34,616 nt of DNA, from positions 1 to 34,616 of IMG/VR virus record IMGVR_UViG_3300046460_000100; one strand, 5' to 3'. The first letter of the stretch is position 1; the number at the start of each line of letters is the position of its first letter. The DNA comes from a virus. This document shows, piece by piece, positions 1-7,051 of this stretch. Both the position numbers and the translations under genes were made by a program. The notes below the pieces were generated by a model. The model saw only the letters and a list, made by a program, of their open reading frames with translations, was not told where the DNA came from and searched no databases.

Positions 1-226
1 CCACGGATTTGTCACCGGGAGCGCCTAGCCAGAGATCGACATCCACGGGTCCAGGTGCCCAGCACATGAGCACGGCGATGTTGCCGGGAGGTGGCAGTGT
101 GTCGGGGTTCTTCTTTGCTGGCGGGTTCATGCTCAAGAGAGCAAAGAACAGGATGGCAAGCACCAGGCCAACATACGAAAAGAGGAGGTCGATCTGTCCG
201 AAAGGCCATTTCGACTGGTCGTCCAT
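1..226 (-). CDS. ExbD/TolR-like membrane protein, partial (C-terminus outside window)
   Basis: The 75 visible codons read as a short polar N-terminus, one membrane segment (about residues 14-33) and a proline-rich extracytoplasmic start. The N-terminus WPFGQIDLLF matches the ExbD/TolR pattern in which P-F-x-x-D comes just before the single membrane helix; Asp13 would be the proton-carrying residue. ExbD-type proteins pair with ExbB/MotA-type channels to turn proton flow into work on the envelope. The start ATG abuts the TAG stop of the ExbB-like gene upstream, so the two are probably translated together. The periplasmic part (about residues 45-75, with GPVDVDLWLGAPGDKSV) is not a part of ExbD I can recognise. 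The gene runs off the left edge. The family call is an inference from a short motif and the neighbour. Confidence 0.6.
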   Translation of the reverse strand, partial: MDDQSKWPFGQIDLLFSYVGLVLAILFFALLSMNPPAKKNPDTLPPPGNIAVLMCWAPGPVDVDLWLGAPGDKSV

Positions 227-745
227 CTACATGGCTTCCAATTCGAGCAAACTCATTTCGGTATAGAGCATCATGGCGTTCAAAATCGTCCAGATGTGGA
301 ACGATGCGCCGACGATCGTTGCGCCGAACGTCATGCTTGCACCGCCCATGACCTGAAGGCCAAGTTTCGGGCCCGCCTCCGGGGACGCCAAGGCGCTCAC
401 GTCGATGCCGTAGAACATCGCTTTGATGCCAATTGCATTCCCGATGATGCCCAGGATGAAAAGGACGCTGGAGAATACGATGAGATGCTTCGACTTGATC
501 ATGAGCGCCCGGATGCTCTTGAGCCTCCCGTTCGCCGTGAAGTCAGACCTGTCGCGGATCGCCTCGACCTTGAAGGCAATGCGGAATGTCGAGACGAGCC
601 CGAGCAGGAACATCCCCGCCATGATCTCGGCCATGTGGGCAATGTCGCCTTCCGTGACGCGGGCGATATACCCAAGCCAGTAGGCCCAGATGAGCAGGCA
701 GGCGCCGGCTGTGTTGGCAACAAAGAGTTTGTACGGCAGGGTCAT
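227..745 (-). CDS. ExbB/TolQ/MotA-like proton channel protein
   Basis: 172 aa with four hydrophobic segments (about residues 8-28, 38-58, 87-112 and 131-160). The last two resemble the paired channel helices of ExbB/TolQ: GIIGNAIGI (99-107) corresponds to the GLFGTVWGI helix, and FGATIVGASFHIWT (140-153) to the A-T-x-x-G helix, with Thr143 in the position of the conserved channel threonine. The 50-85 loop is basic and presumably cytoplasmic. The ATG at 745 was chosen over an upstream start at 892 because it forms an ATGA overlap with the stop of the secreted ClpP-like gene; the extra upstream residues are arginine-rich shadow sequence. It probably forms an inner-membrane stator with the ExbD-like product that follows. 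The family assignment rests on pattern, not on a search. Confidence 0.6.
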   Translation of the reverse strand: MTLPYKLFVANTAGACLLIWAYWLGYIARVTEGDIAHMAEIMAGMFLLGLVSTFRIAFKVEAIRDRSDFTANGRLKSIRALMIKSKHLIVFSSVLFILGIIGNAIGIKAMFYGIDVSALASPEAGPKLGLQVMGGASMTFGATIVGASFHIWTILNAMMLYTEMSLLELEAM

Positions 746-1245
746 TTCGACACCTCGCAGCGCGGCACAAAGAAAATCACTGGCACCACAAACACATCGT
801 TTTCGCTGTCGCCTTCGGATGCCGAGGGAATGCGCGCGTCCTTCAGGAGATTCCAAACGTCGTAGGGGAAATTCGCCAGCATCGAGGCCCACATCTGCCG
901 GGCTGTGCGGATTGACGCTTTGGTCTTGACGATGTTGTGGCGCTTGTCGAACGCATAGGGCTTATGGAAGGCGAAGATGGCATCAGGATCAGCCGCACAA
1001 GCCTTGATGCCGGTGAATTCCCGCAGCAGGATCAGTGTGCAAGCACTCGCGCAATAGCCGTGCAGGCGGATGACCGCGCCTTCCTTGGAGAGCTTCTGAT
1101 AGTTCTCATAAAATTCGCGAACATTGCCGCCGGGGCTGTCCTGGATGTCGATGATCTGGGGCGATGATCCTTCATTCGGATCGACGGCGGCATAGACTGG
1201 CGCGCTATAGATCAGCGCGGCGAGCAGTGCGACGAGGCGGATCAT
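742..1245 (-). CDS. Secreted ClpP-fold (COG3904-like) serine protease homologue
   Basis: 167 aa beginning with a signal peptide (residues 1-19, likely cleaved after VYA). The mature part has the ClpP/S49 layout: a DSPGG strand-loop (36-40, compare NSPGG in ClpP), then CASAC (65-69) with Ser67 as nucleophile, then FAFHKPY with His94 in the place of the catalytic histidine. A later Asp (DVWNLL or KDARIP region) could complete the triad. The predicted location is the periplasm. The two Cys around Ser67 could form a disulfide. Such secreted ClpP-like proteins are known in alphaproteobacteria as predicted periplasmic proteins of unknown role. Start and stop overlap the neighbours on both sides (TGA/ATG), so it belongs to the same operon as the ExbB/ExbD-like pair. 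Confidence 0.68.
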   Translation of the reverse strand: MIRLVALLAALIYSAPVYAAVDPNEGSSPQIIDIQDSPGGNVREFYENYQKLSKEGAVIRLHGYCASACTLILLREFTGIKACAADPDAIFAFHKPYAFDKRHNIVKTKASIRTARQMWASMLANFPYDVWNLLKDARIPSASEGDSENDVFVVPVIFFVPRCEVSK

Positions 1246-1367
1246 GAGAGAAAACCCATCGCATCAGGATGAAGTGCGATCGTTCGGCAGACGAGGCCAA
1301 TGGCAATTAGCGATGACGCGAGAACAAGAACGCCAAGACAGAAGACAACAGGCCAATCTACTTTCAT
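1242..1367 (-). CDS. Small single-span membrane protein (41 aa)
   Basis: A 41 aa product with one hydrophobic helix at about residues 6-26 (VVFCLGVLVLASSLIAIGLV) and a short polar tail. The start at 1367 has a good ribosome binding site (AAAGGTGG, 7 bases upstream); a longer version from 1472 would add a polar, cysteine-containing leader without such a site. Its stop overlaps the start of the ClpP-like gene. No family recognised; context suggests a helper of the envelope or lysis module. Confidence 0.5.
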   Translation of the reverse strand: MKVDWPVVFCLGVLVLASSLIAIGLVCRTIALHPDAMGFLS

Positions 1368-1486
1368 CTCAGTCCACCTTTTGTTGAAAAGATGCCAAGC
1401 GCGCCTTACATTTGCTGAGAAAGTGTCGTACTGTTCCCTGCAAAATGCAAACGAACACGCTGTTATCCCCAAGGAATATTAGGGAT

Positions 1487-1807
1487 TTATTTGCTTTGGA
1501 AGAAAGCTTGCGAACCGATGACCATCAACCAGACAAGACCGGAGACGACAGCGAGGATCACGGCGCCGCCAATCTTCGATGACGTTCCCTCATACCAAAG
1601 CCGGAATTTGCGGACGAAAGAGAAGTCTGCGGCGGCGGCAGTCTGGTTTACATCGCCGTCGAGGCGCAGGCCCGCGTCCTTCAACTCAGCGCGGATTGCG
1701 GGAGCCATGGCGCGCTTTACGGCAGCGTCGATGATCTCTGCCAGTTCTTCCTTCTGCGCGTCGGAGAAGCCTTCTGTGTGGCGCCCTATGCGCTTTGGTG
1801 GCGTCAT
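1487..1807 (-). CDS. Membrane-anchored phage protein next to the o-spanin gene
   Basis: 106 aa. The N-terminal 60 residues are polar and helical (SDAQKEELAEIIDAAVKRAM), the middle holds ADFSFVRKFRLWYEG, and a single membrane helix lies near the C-terminus (about residues 80-100). This order, a cytoplasmic helix then FxFxR then a C-terminal membrane helix, is common in small proteins of alphaproteobacterial phage lysis modules, whose role is unproven. The ATG at 1807 overlaps the stop of the lipoprotein gene (ATGA), which sets the start. It could be an accessory holin or antiholin; no direct evidence. The 119 bases after its stop hold no gene I can support. Confidence 0.6.
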   Translation of the reverse strand: MTPPKRIGRHTEGFSDAQKEELAEIIDAAVKRAMAPAIRAELKDAGLRLDGDVNQTAAAADFSFVRKFRLWYEGTSSKIGGAVILAVVSGLVWLMVIGSQAFFQSK

Positions 1808-2067
1808 CGTCCCGCCTCCTGCACGGTGACAGCCTTCGCCAGCGCACCTTGTCGGCGCATGCATGTTCCCAGCGCCTTGCGGTCCTTGGCCCAGAGGCGG
1901 CTCACTTCGGCAACGGTGAGATCACGCTCCGGAATGTTCACTACGCCCGCGCAAGCCTGCCTGAGCGTTTGCGGGATCTTGGCAATGGAAGTTGGTGGGA
2001 CGAACTCCAGCGTCGTGGTGCAGCCTCCCAAGGCCAGCAGGGAGATGACGAGCAGAGTGCGGGTCAT
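1804..2067 (-). CDS. Rz1/LysC-like o-spanin lipoprotein
   Basis: 87 aa with a lipoprotein signal: a hydrophobic stretch and lipobox LGGC with lipidation at Cys16. The mature part begins TTTLEFVPP and has the proline-containing start, a conserved LRQAC segment and a C-terminal DRKALGTC, as in LysC/Rz1-like outer-membrane spanins. O-spanins join an inner-membrane partner to fuse the two membranes in the last step of lysis. Its likely partner is the Rz-like protein at 2808-3179, but a methyltransferase gene separates the two, unlike the usual nested or adjacent Rz/Rz1 pair. The ATG overlaps the methyltransferase stop (ATGA). Confidence 0.65.
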   Translation of the reverse strand: MTRTLLVISLLALGGCTTTLEFVPPTSIAKIPQTLRQACAGVVNIPERDLTVAEVSRLWAKDRKALGTCMRRQGALAKAVTVQEAGR

Positions 2068-2807
2068 TGTGCAGCCTCCAAGAAAAAGGCCCCTTGAGGG
2101 GCCGCTGTCTCAATGCGCTTTTGCGCTATGTCGAAGTAGGTTGGATCTCGCTCTATGCCGATGAAGCGGCGGCCAGTGTTCCGACATGCCACGCCAGTCG
2201 TGCCTGACCCCATCGTATTGTCGAGAACCGTGTCGCCTTCGTTGGTGTAGGTGCGGATAAGGTATTCGAACAGCGGAACGGGCTTGGCAGTCGGATGCGG
2301 ATTGGATGTGTCCGTGGCGAACTCAACTACAGAGCGAGGAAACCCGCCCTCTCGTTGAATATAGTCGGACGAGGCTACATCACCGTAAACACCTCGTGCT
2401 GCCTTGTTTTTCCGCCCGCTGAGAATGTTGACAGGAAAGAGCCCCTGCGGATTGTAGCGCGCGGCGACCGAGCAAAATACCAGAATGCTTTCGTGGTCCT
2501 TCAGCGGCTTCCGGCGAGCATCGAGAAACCCAGTCGGCTTCTGTTTCCTCCATATCCACTCATACCGAAACATCTTCGGATTGCTCATCACCAGCGCGCT
2601 CGTAAACGGTTGGCTCGCGGTCAAAACAACCGCCGCATTCGGCTTGCAAATGCGCCTATATTCACGCCACAGTGGCTCGAACGGTATAACCGAATCCCAC
2701 TTGCAGGCGGTCGTCCCATACGGCAAATCGCACAGCACCATATCGACGCTGCCCGCTGGAATTGTCGGCATGATGTCGAGGCAATCGCCAAGCCGAAGAT
2801 CAATCAT
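2064..2807 (-). CDS. DNA methyltransferase (amino-methyltransferase, DLPY type)
   Basis: 247 aa. Catalytic motif IV is DLPYGTT (about residues 27-33), and the AdoMet-binding motif comes late (NTMGSGTTGVAC, about 198-209). That circular order is the beta class of N6-adenine/N4-cytosine methyltransferases. The C-terminal HPTAKPVPLFEYLI is the usual motif X region. No restriction nuclease is next to it, so it is an orphan enzyme, probably protecting phage DNA from host restriction or changing gene expression. The start at 2807 abuts the stop of the Rz-like gene, and its stop overlaps the lipoprotein start. Its place between the two spanin genes is odd. Target site not readable from sequence. Confidence 0.88.
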   Translation of the reverse strand: MIDLRLGDCLDIMPTIPAGSVDMVLCDLPYGTTACKWDSVIPFEPLWREYRRICKPNAAVVLTASQPFTSALVMSNPKMFRYEWIWRKQKPTGFLDARRKPLKDHESILVFCSVAARYNPQGLFPVNILSGRKNKAARGVYGDVASSDYIQREGGFPRSVVEFATDTSNPHPTAKPVPLFEYLIRTYTNEGDTVLDNTMGSGTTGVACRNTGRRFIGIERDPTYFDIAQKRIETAAPQGAFFLEAAQ

Positions 2808-3179
2808 CTAGCGGACACCGTTCAATGCATGAGCAATCGACTTCGGAAACACAGGCTTGTTGTCCTGTGCGTCCTTGCGAATGGCTTCCTCCAGGAATGC
2901 TTCGGCGCGCTCCGCGTCGAGCTGCTGCTGAAGCAGTTCATATTCGGCCTGGATCTGGTCGATGCGCGCTTGGTCGGCGGCTTTCTGTGCAGCCTGCTTG
3001 GCGAGCGCTTCCTTCTGGACCTTTTCCCATGCGATGCGCTCGTGAAGTTCGCCAGCCGAATAGCCCTGCGAATATTTGTGCGCGCTCCATGCCCAAATCC
3101 CGCCGCCAGCGAGCGCGGCAATGATGATGTAGACAACAAGCGTGTCGAGCCCGAGAAGCCGTGCTATGGTCCCGATCAT
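2808..3179 (-). CDS. Rz-like i-spanin
   Basis: 123 aa with an N-terminal membrane helix (about 14-34, LVVYIIIAALAGGGIWAW) followed by a long charged coiled-coil stretch (about 45-100, rich in Ala, Gln, Glu and Lys). This is the signature of Rz-type inner-membrane spanins, which cross the periplasm and act with an outer-membrane lipoprotein. It comes directly after the endolysin gene, separated by no bases, in the normal lysis order holin-endolysin-Rz. No Rz1 reading frame is nested in it; the likely partner is the lipoprotein two genes further on. Confidence 0.78.
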   Translation of the reverse strand: MIGTIARLLGLDTLVVYIIIAALAGGGIWAWSAHKYSQGYSAGELHERIAWEKVQKEALAKQAAQKAADQARIDQIQAEYELLQQQLDAERAEAFLEEAIRKDAQDNKPVFPKSIAHALNGVR

Positions 3180-3641
3180 TTAGAGACCCCGAAGGCACAG
3201 TTCGCGCTCTTTGGCGCGGCGCTTGGTCAGGCCCGGGAAGACAATCCCGGCAGCCCTATTGTATCTGAGAAGCGCGTCACACCCCTGCCGGGTCTTGCCT
3301 TCGTTGATGAGCCTCACAACACTCGATTTGCAGGCTGCTCCCACTCCAAGATTGTAGGCAAACGAGGTCAGCGCGACGAACCGGTCATCCGGCATCGAGA
3401 CCGTGGTGCAGGCAGAAATGCCGTTGGCGTACTTCTGGAGGCTTTCAACCAGCATGGCCCTGCATTCGGCAATCGAATGATAATCGCCCTTGTGCACGTC
3501 AGCCGTTTCGCCGAAACACACAGTCCACGGCTTCCCACCCGTTGCCGGATCGGGATAGGCGTTCTGGCGCAGCCCTTCGAATCCACCAATCAGAGCAACG
3601 GCCATTGCGGCAGCAGCGCCACCTCTCTTAAGACGGCTCAT
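3180..3641 (-). CDS. SAR endolysin, lysozyme (GH24, T4/P21-like)
   Basis: 153 aa. Residues 8-20 (GAAAAMAVALIGG) form a weakly hydrophobic Gly/Ala-rich signal-anchor-release segment, directly followed by the catalytic Glu22 (GFEGLRQNAYPD). Asp31 and Thr40 (WTVCFGET) complete the Glu-8-Asp-Thr triad of the GH24 muramidases. Several cysteines (42, near 60 and later) could allow the disulfide exchange used to activate SAR enzymes. It degrades peptidoglycan at the end of infection. The start ATG overlaps the holin stop (ATGA). Length and motif order are normal for the family. Confidence 0.92.
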   Translation of the reverse strand: MSRLKRGGAAAAMAVALIGGFEGLRQNAYPDPATGGKPWTVCFGETADVHKGDYHSIAECRAMLVESLQKYANGISACTTVSMPDDRFVALTSFAYNLGVGAACKSSVVRLINEGKTRQGCDALLRYNRAAGIVFPGLTKRRAKERELCLRGL

Positions 3642-3862
3642 TGGTCATCTCCTGAGATGCTTGGCTGTTGCTTGATACGAAGCAGCGGGAGGGCCACGCC
3701 GAACGCGCCATTGAGAACGATCAGCCAGATGGGTGCGACCGGCAGCGAACTGGTGTAGAGGTAGACAGCGATGGAAATGCCATTGAGGGATGCCAAGACG
3801 TAGCCAGCCCAAGCGGTCCAACTGCGCAAAAGCACGGTCTTCCAATTGTCAATGAGACGCAT
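3638..3862 (-). CDS. Holin-like small membrane protein
   Basis: 74 aa beginning MRLIDNWKTVLLRSW, a start often seen in small phage holin-like proteins, followed by two hydrophobic segments (about residues 17-36 and 42-62) and a short polar tail. It precedes the SAR endolysin with an ATGA overlap. With a SAR endolysin, a pinholin that depolarises the membrane would be enough, which fits the small size. The family is probably a two-helix phage holin; this is inferred from size, topology and position. Confidence 0.72.
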   Translation of the reverse strand: MRLIDNWKTVLLRSWTAWAGYVLASLNGISIAVYLYTSSLPVAPIWLIVLNGAFGVALPLLRIKQQPSISGDDQ

Positions 3863-3884
3863 GGGTTTCCCTTTCGGACGATGA

Positions 3885-3914
3885 TTGAATTCAGATGGCG
3901 GGGTGTGGTATCAA
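3885..3914 (+). promoter_or_regulatory. Predicted sigma70-type promoter for the plus-strand gene at 3922
   Basis: TTGAAT (3885-3890), an 18-base spacer, then TATCAA (3909-3914). The ATG at 3922 lies 7 bases after the -10 box, so the start of transcription would be at or next to the start codon. No Shine-Dalgarno sequence is seen before that ATG, which fits a leaderless message. The match is by eye. Confidence 0.4.
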
Positions 3915-3921
3915 CGCCGCT

Positions 3922-4107
3922 ATGAACGTTGACGAACAGACCGACCTGGTGAAGATCGATATCGCAGCCGGAGCATTCCACGCCGCAGCGAGCCGATTGC
4001 GTAAACTTGCCGACGAGATCGAGGCTCAGGCCGGCTTTGTGCCGCCAAGCGACTATGCGATTGACGAGCCCTACCAGTATTCCAGTGCTGTGGATCAGAC
4101 CCAGTAA
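3922..4107 (+). CDS. Small plus-strand protein (61 aa), moron-like
   Basis: 61 aa product, MNVDEQTDLVKIDIAAGAF then a helix (AASRLRKLADEIEAQAG) and an acidic, tyrosine-containing tail. Codon choice is clearly gene-like (GC at third positions, balanced composition), and it fills a 230-base space between holin and tailspike genes on the other strand. It runs against the minus-strand late genes and overlaps the tailspike stop by 13 bases. It carries its own predicted promoter and no ribosome binding site; an in-frame ATG at 3895 is possible but lies between the promoter boxes. Function unknown; a prophage-expressed accessory gene is a reasonable guess. Confidence 0.6.
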   Translation: MNVDEQTDLVKIDIAAGAFHAAASRLRKLADEIEAQAGFVPPSDYAIDEPYQYSSAVDQTQ

Positions 4108-6191
4108 ACGCCCGAAAGAACCAGCACCGCGCCGGCTGCTATCGGGTTTGAATTGTCATAGTTGAGGACCGAGACGGTACCCGATCCGCCAACGATTATG
4201 CCTTGAAGCATTTTCCCGCCTAGCGCAGTTTCACGGCCTGCAAGCACCCAATCACCGGTCGCATTCGCGGTGAAAGGAAGCGTTGCAATCGGGAAGCCGC
4301 CCGCCGTTCCAACCGTCGTGATGGTGATCTTGATCTTTACCAGAACGGCGCGGCCAATCTTGGTATAGCCGCCCGTCGCGGAAACCGTGGTGAACGTGCC
4401 TGTGGAGGCCGTAATCGTCGGGGTGTACGTGTTGGTCAGCTCAAGGGCCAGAAGGCCAGTTCCGTCTTCGTCGGTCACGAGAGCAGCGAGATTGGCCGAT
4501 GATGGCGTTGCCGCGAAGGTGTCGAAGCCGGCTGCCCGAGTGACGCCGGCCCATGACGTGAGCGCTGCGGCCAACGGCTGGTAGAGTAGGTCGTTGGCCG
4601 TCTTGAGAAACGCCTTGACCTGTGTCCATGTCGCATAGACTGGAGAAAACAGGGTTGTGCTGTCACCATACCATACCCTGTCGGCATTGACGGGCGTGCC
4701 TTTAGCTGTCGAGTTCAGCGTGTCAATGGTTATATCGTTTGTCGTGCCGGTGTTGAAATCGACAACGATGCCGTTCGACCCTGCACCGTATGTGCTCAGG
4801 TCAACATTCGCAGCGCCGCCATAGGTGATGCGCGCGCCGTAAAGGCCGAGTTTTGCAGTCGTAGGACCACAGAGCGGAATGCTGGCGTTGAGCGGGTTGA
4901 CGCACTCGATAATCGGATTGTACAGCCCGACGTTCCCGGCATCGGTCAGGGAAATCAGCGATGTATAGGCGGCTGATTGATAGGTTTTAAGCGAGAAACC
5001 CAGGATCGAACCGGCAAAGGCACCCGGCGACAGAAGCACATGGGAGGCGTTGCCCGCTCCCTCGAAAAGGATGTCGCAGGCGATTTGGCCGTAGCTTAGA
5101 AAGCCGGCATCCGGCCAAGCGATTTCAAGGCCCGGCCTTCCGTAGGACACGATGTAGCTGCAATCGAACTGGAACCCTCTTGTGCGAGAGATCAGGACAG
5201 GGGATTTCGTTGCCCTGCGGATGGCAACGCCACCCGAGGTAAAGGCTCCCAATGCGGTCGAGTTGATATTGACGGTAAAACTGTTCGCCGCTGCTCCGGA
5301 CACGGTTCCGACCGCCTTGGACATGCCAGGCATGCCGCCGATCGAGGCAAACACCACCTCATCGCCATTGGCAAAGGGATGGGCTGTTGCGGTGATCACG
5401 GCACTTGCGGCATTGGTGACGCCGGTTACCGCAACGATGTTTCCAGCACCGGGAAGGTAGCGGAAATCGCCGGCAATGACCTTGTTATCGATCTTGCTCG
5501 TGGCACCCGTCATCACCGTTGTATAGTCTGACGTGAAGGGGTTAGAGTCATACCCCTCGAAAATGGCTACGCGAGCGTTGTGCTGGCTGTTGTAGTAGGT
5601 CGGATGGACGTGAAGCGTGGTTTCCTGTCCATAATCATGGAAGGCAGCGCGGGTGAAATATCCGGTGGTCGAGCAGTCATAAAACGACGCATTGTCGCAA
5701 AACCCGGAAGCGGTCGGACGTGCCGCCTGGAACGCTGCGGATGGCTTAGCCGCAGGATCTCCATAGACACCCACGCCGATGAACTGATAGCCGCGCGATC
5801 CGACGAGATCGAAGACAGCCTTTCCGGTGCAAGAGCCGATGACAGTGCCACCGCGAACTGTGAGGTTCCACGCAACAATGCCGGTGGCGTTGATGCTGCT
5901 CGTAGTGCGCCAGCGCCCGCCGCTGAGTTCAATGGTGGTGGCGACCTGACTGGATGCTAGACCCTTGGCCGAGACCGATTCCGCGCGAACAACCGCAAAC
6001 ATCTTATTGAGCGCGGGACCGTCATTCGCTACACCGTCGCCAACGGCGCCAAACATGAATGGGGTTAGGACGCGGGCACTAACCACGGACAGGGGAGCGT
6101 GCACGAGTTTGCCGCTCGCGTAGAGCACGACCCGAGTCTGGGCGAAGTCGGTGATGCCCGAAATGGCAACCGGCAGTTCGGCATAGGCCAT
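4095..6191 (-). CDS. Tailspike with beta-helix (pectate lyase-like) domain
   Basis: 698 aa. After a short head-binding-like N-terminus (1-45), FMFGAVGDGVANDGPAL (about 46-62) is the classic opening of the pectate-lyase/GH28-like beta-helix in phage tailspikes. Repetitive Gly/Thr/Ala/Asn-rich strands follow for several hundred residues. The last 150 residues (TNTYTPTITASTGTFTTVSATGGYTKIG and on, given here only as its theme) look like a trimeric receptor-binding or folding tip and resemble the end of the neighbouring tail fibre. It most likely binds and may cleave a capsule, LPS or exopolysaccharide of the host. Active-site residues cannot be named from sequence alone. Ribosome binding site AGGGA, 7 bases before the ATG. 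Confidence 0.82.
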   Translation of the reverse strand: MAYAELPVAISGITDFAQTRVVLYASGKLVHAPLSVVSARVLTPFMFGAVGDGVANDGPALNKMFAVVRAESVSAKGLASSQVATTIELSGGRWRTTSSINATGIVAWNLTVRGGTVIGSCTGKAVFDLVGSRGYQFIGVGVYGDPAAKPSAAFQAARPTASGFCDNASFYDCSTTGYFTRAAFHDYGQETTLHVHPTYYNSQHNARVAIFEGYDSNPFTSDYTTVMTGATSKIDNKVIAGDFRYLPGAGNIVAVTGVTNAASAVITATAHPFANGDEVVFASIGGMPGMSKAVGTVSGAAANSFTVNINSTALGAFTSGGVAIRRATKSPVLISRTRGFQFDCSYIVSYGRPGLEIAWPDAGFLSYGQIACDILFEGAGNASHVLLSPGAFAGSILGFSLKTYQSAAYTSLISLTDAGNVGLYNPIIECVNPLNASIPLCGPTTAKLGLYGARITYGGAANVDLSTYGAGSNGIVVDFNTGTTNDITIDTLNSTAKGTPVNADRVWYGDSTTLFSPVYATWTQVKAFLKTANDLLYQPLAAALTSWAGVTRAAGFDTFAATPSSANLAALVTDEDGTGLLALELTNTYTPTITASTGTFTTVSATGGYTKIGRAVLVKIKITITTVGTAGGFPIATLPFTANATGDWVLAGRETALGGKMLQGIIVGGSGTVSVLNYDNSNPIAAGAVLVLSGVYWV

Positions 6192-6200
6192 CCGAATTCC

Positions 6201-7046
6201 CTAGATGTAGTACGAGAAGACGACGGAAACGCTGGTTCCGGCCGTTGGGCTCAACATGCCATTCGCCGGCAATCCGGCCGGCCCTACGACTGCTGCTGAG
6301 AAGCCCTCAAACACCAGTGCTGAGCCTGAGATGACGCGACCTGTTATGCTGACATAGGCTGTCGTGGAGCCGACGACGCGAACAGGGAAAATCCCAGAAC
6401 CAATGCTGGCAGACGGTGTGAACGGCAGGCTAGTGATTGAAAGGTTGTTCGCGTTCAACGTATTGCCGGACCCGTTGAGGACAATATCCGCCGAGCAGAA
6501 CACTTGACGCCCGATTTTGGTGCACGCTCCCGTCCGTGACGCATAACTGAAGGTGCAGCCCGTCGCGGTAAAGGAAGGCGAGAATGGCACTTCCCGATAA
6601 TCGAGGGTCGGGTTGAGCAGCAGCCAGCCGCCAGCAGCGGCATTGACGGCAGCGGAATACTCAAGCCAATAGATGCCGCCCGCCAGGAGTTCGCCCCCGA
6701 TAAGCGCTACATCCCCGGAACTGTCCATCTTGCGAATGGACTTCGCGCCAAGGCCGTTGACATTCAAAGTCGCGGCAGATGTGTTGCTCGTGGCGATCCG
6801 CAGCGCCATCATGAGGCCATTGGCATATGCGGCAAAGGCTGAATTGGCCGTGACGGTCTGCGCATTTGCCGTTCCGCCAGCAGTCAGTGCACCGCCGATA
6901 TCGCCAAGAAACTCAACCACGCGCGCTTCAAGTTGCCGAGCCGAGTTGTTCACTGAGCTAGGCGGCTGACCTTCCGCCCAATTGATCAGCGCATCGGAGG
7001 TAGCGTTATTCGCCGCCACCTTGCTCCAGTCGTAGATACTGCTCAT
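6201..7046 (-). CDS. Tail fibre-like protein
   Basis: 281 aa. The N-terminal part (SSIYDWSKVAANNATSD, then INWAEGQPPSSVNNSARQLE) is the conserved start of many phage tail fibre or tail-collar proteins; the segment with ALNVNGLGAKSIRK and SSGDVALIGGELLAGGIY is also typical of them. The C-terminal third (about 150-281) ends in a domain that, like the tailspike end, has the pattern YTKIG / ACTKIGRQVF followed by beta strands. It may serve as an adaptor or receptor-binding fibre. It lies between the cell wall hydrolase and the tailspike genes with gaps under 10 bases. Confidence 0.75.
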   Translation of the reverse strand: MSSIYDWSKVAANNATSDALINWAEGQPPSSVNNSARQLEARVVEFLGDIGGALTAGGTANAQTVTANSAFAAYANGLMMALRIATSNTSAATLNVNGLGAKSIRKMDSSGDVALIGGELLAGGIYWLEYSAAVNAAAGGWLLLNPTLDYREVPFSPSFTATGCTFSYASRTGACTKIGRQVFCSADIVLNGSGNTLNANNLSITSLPFTPSASIGSGIFPVRVVGSTTAYVSITGRVISGSALVFEGFSAAVVGPAGLPANGMLSPTAGTSVSVVFSYYI

Positions 7047-7051
7047 CTGGG

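Noticed and set aside
746-892. Upstream extension of the ExbB-like gene
   Set aside because: Arg-rich, lies in the coding region of the ClpP-like gene; the ATG at 745 has a stop-start overlap and begins the first membrane helix properly.
2295-3758. Plus-strand open frame of 487 codons opposite lysis genes
   Set aside because: Runs through well-supported methyltransferase, spanin, endolysin and holin genes on the other strand.
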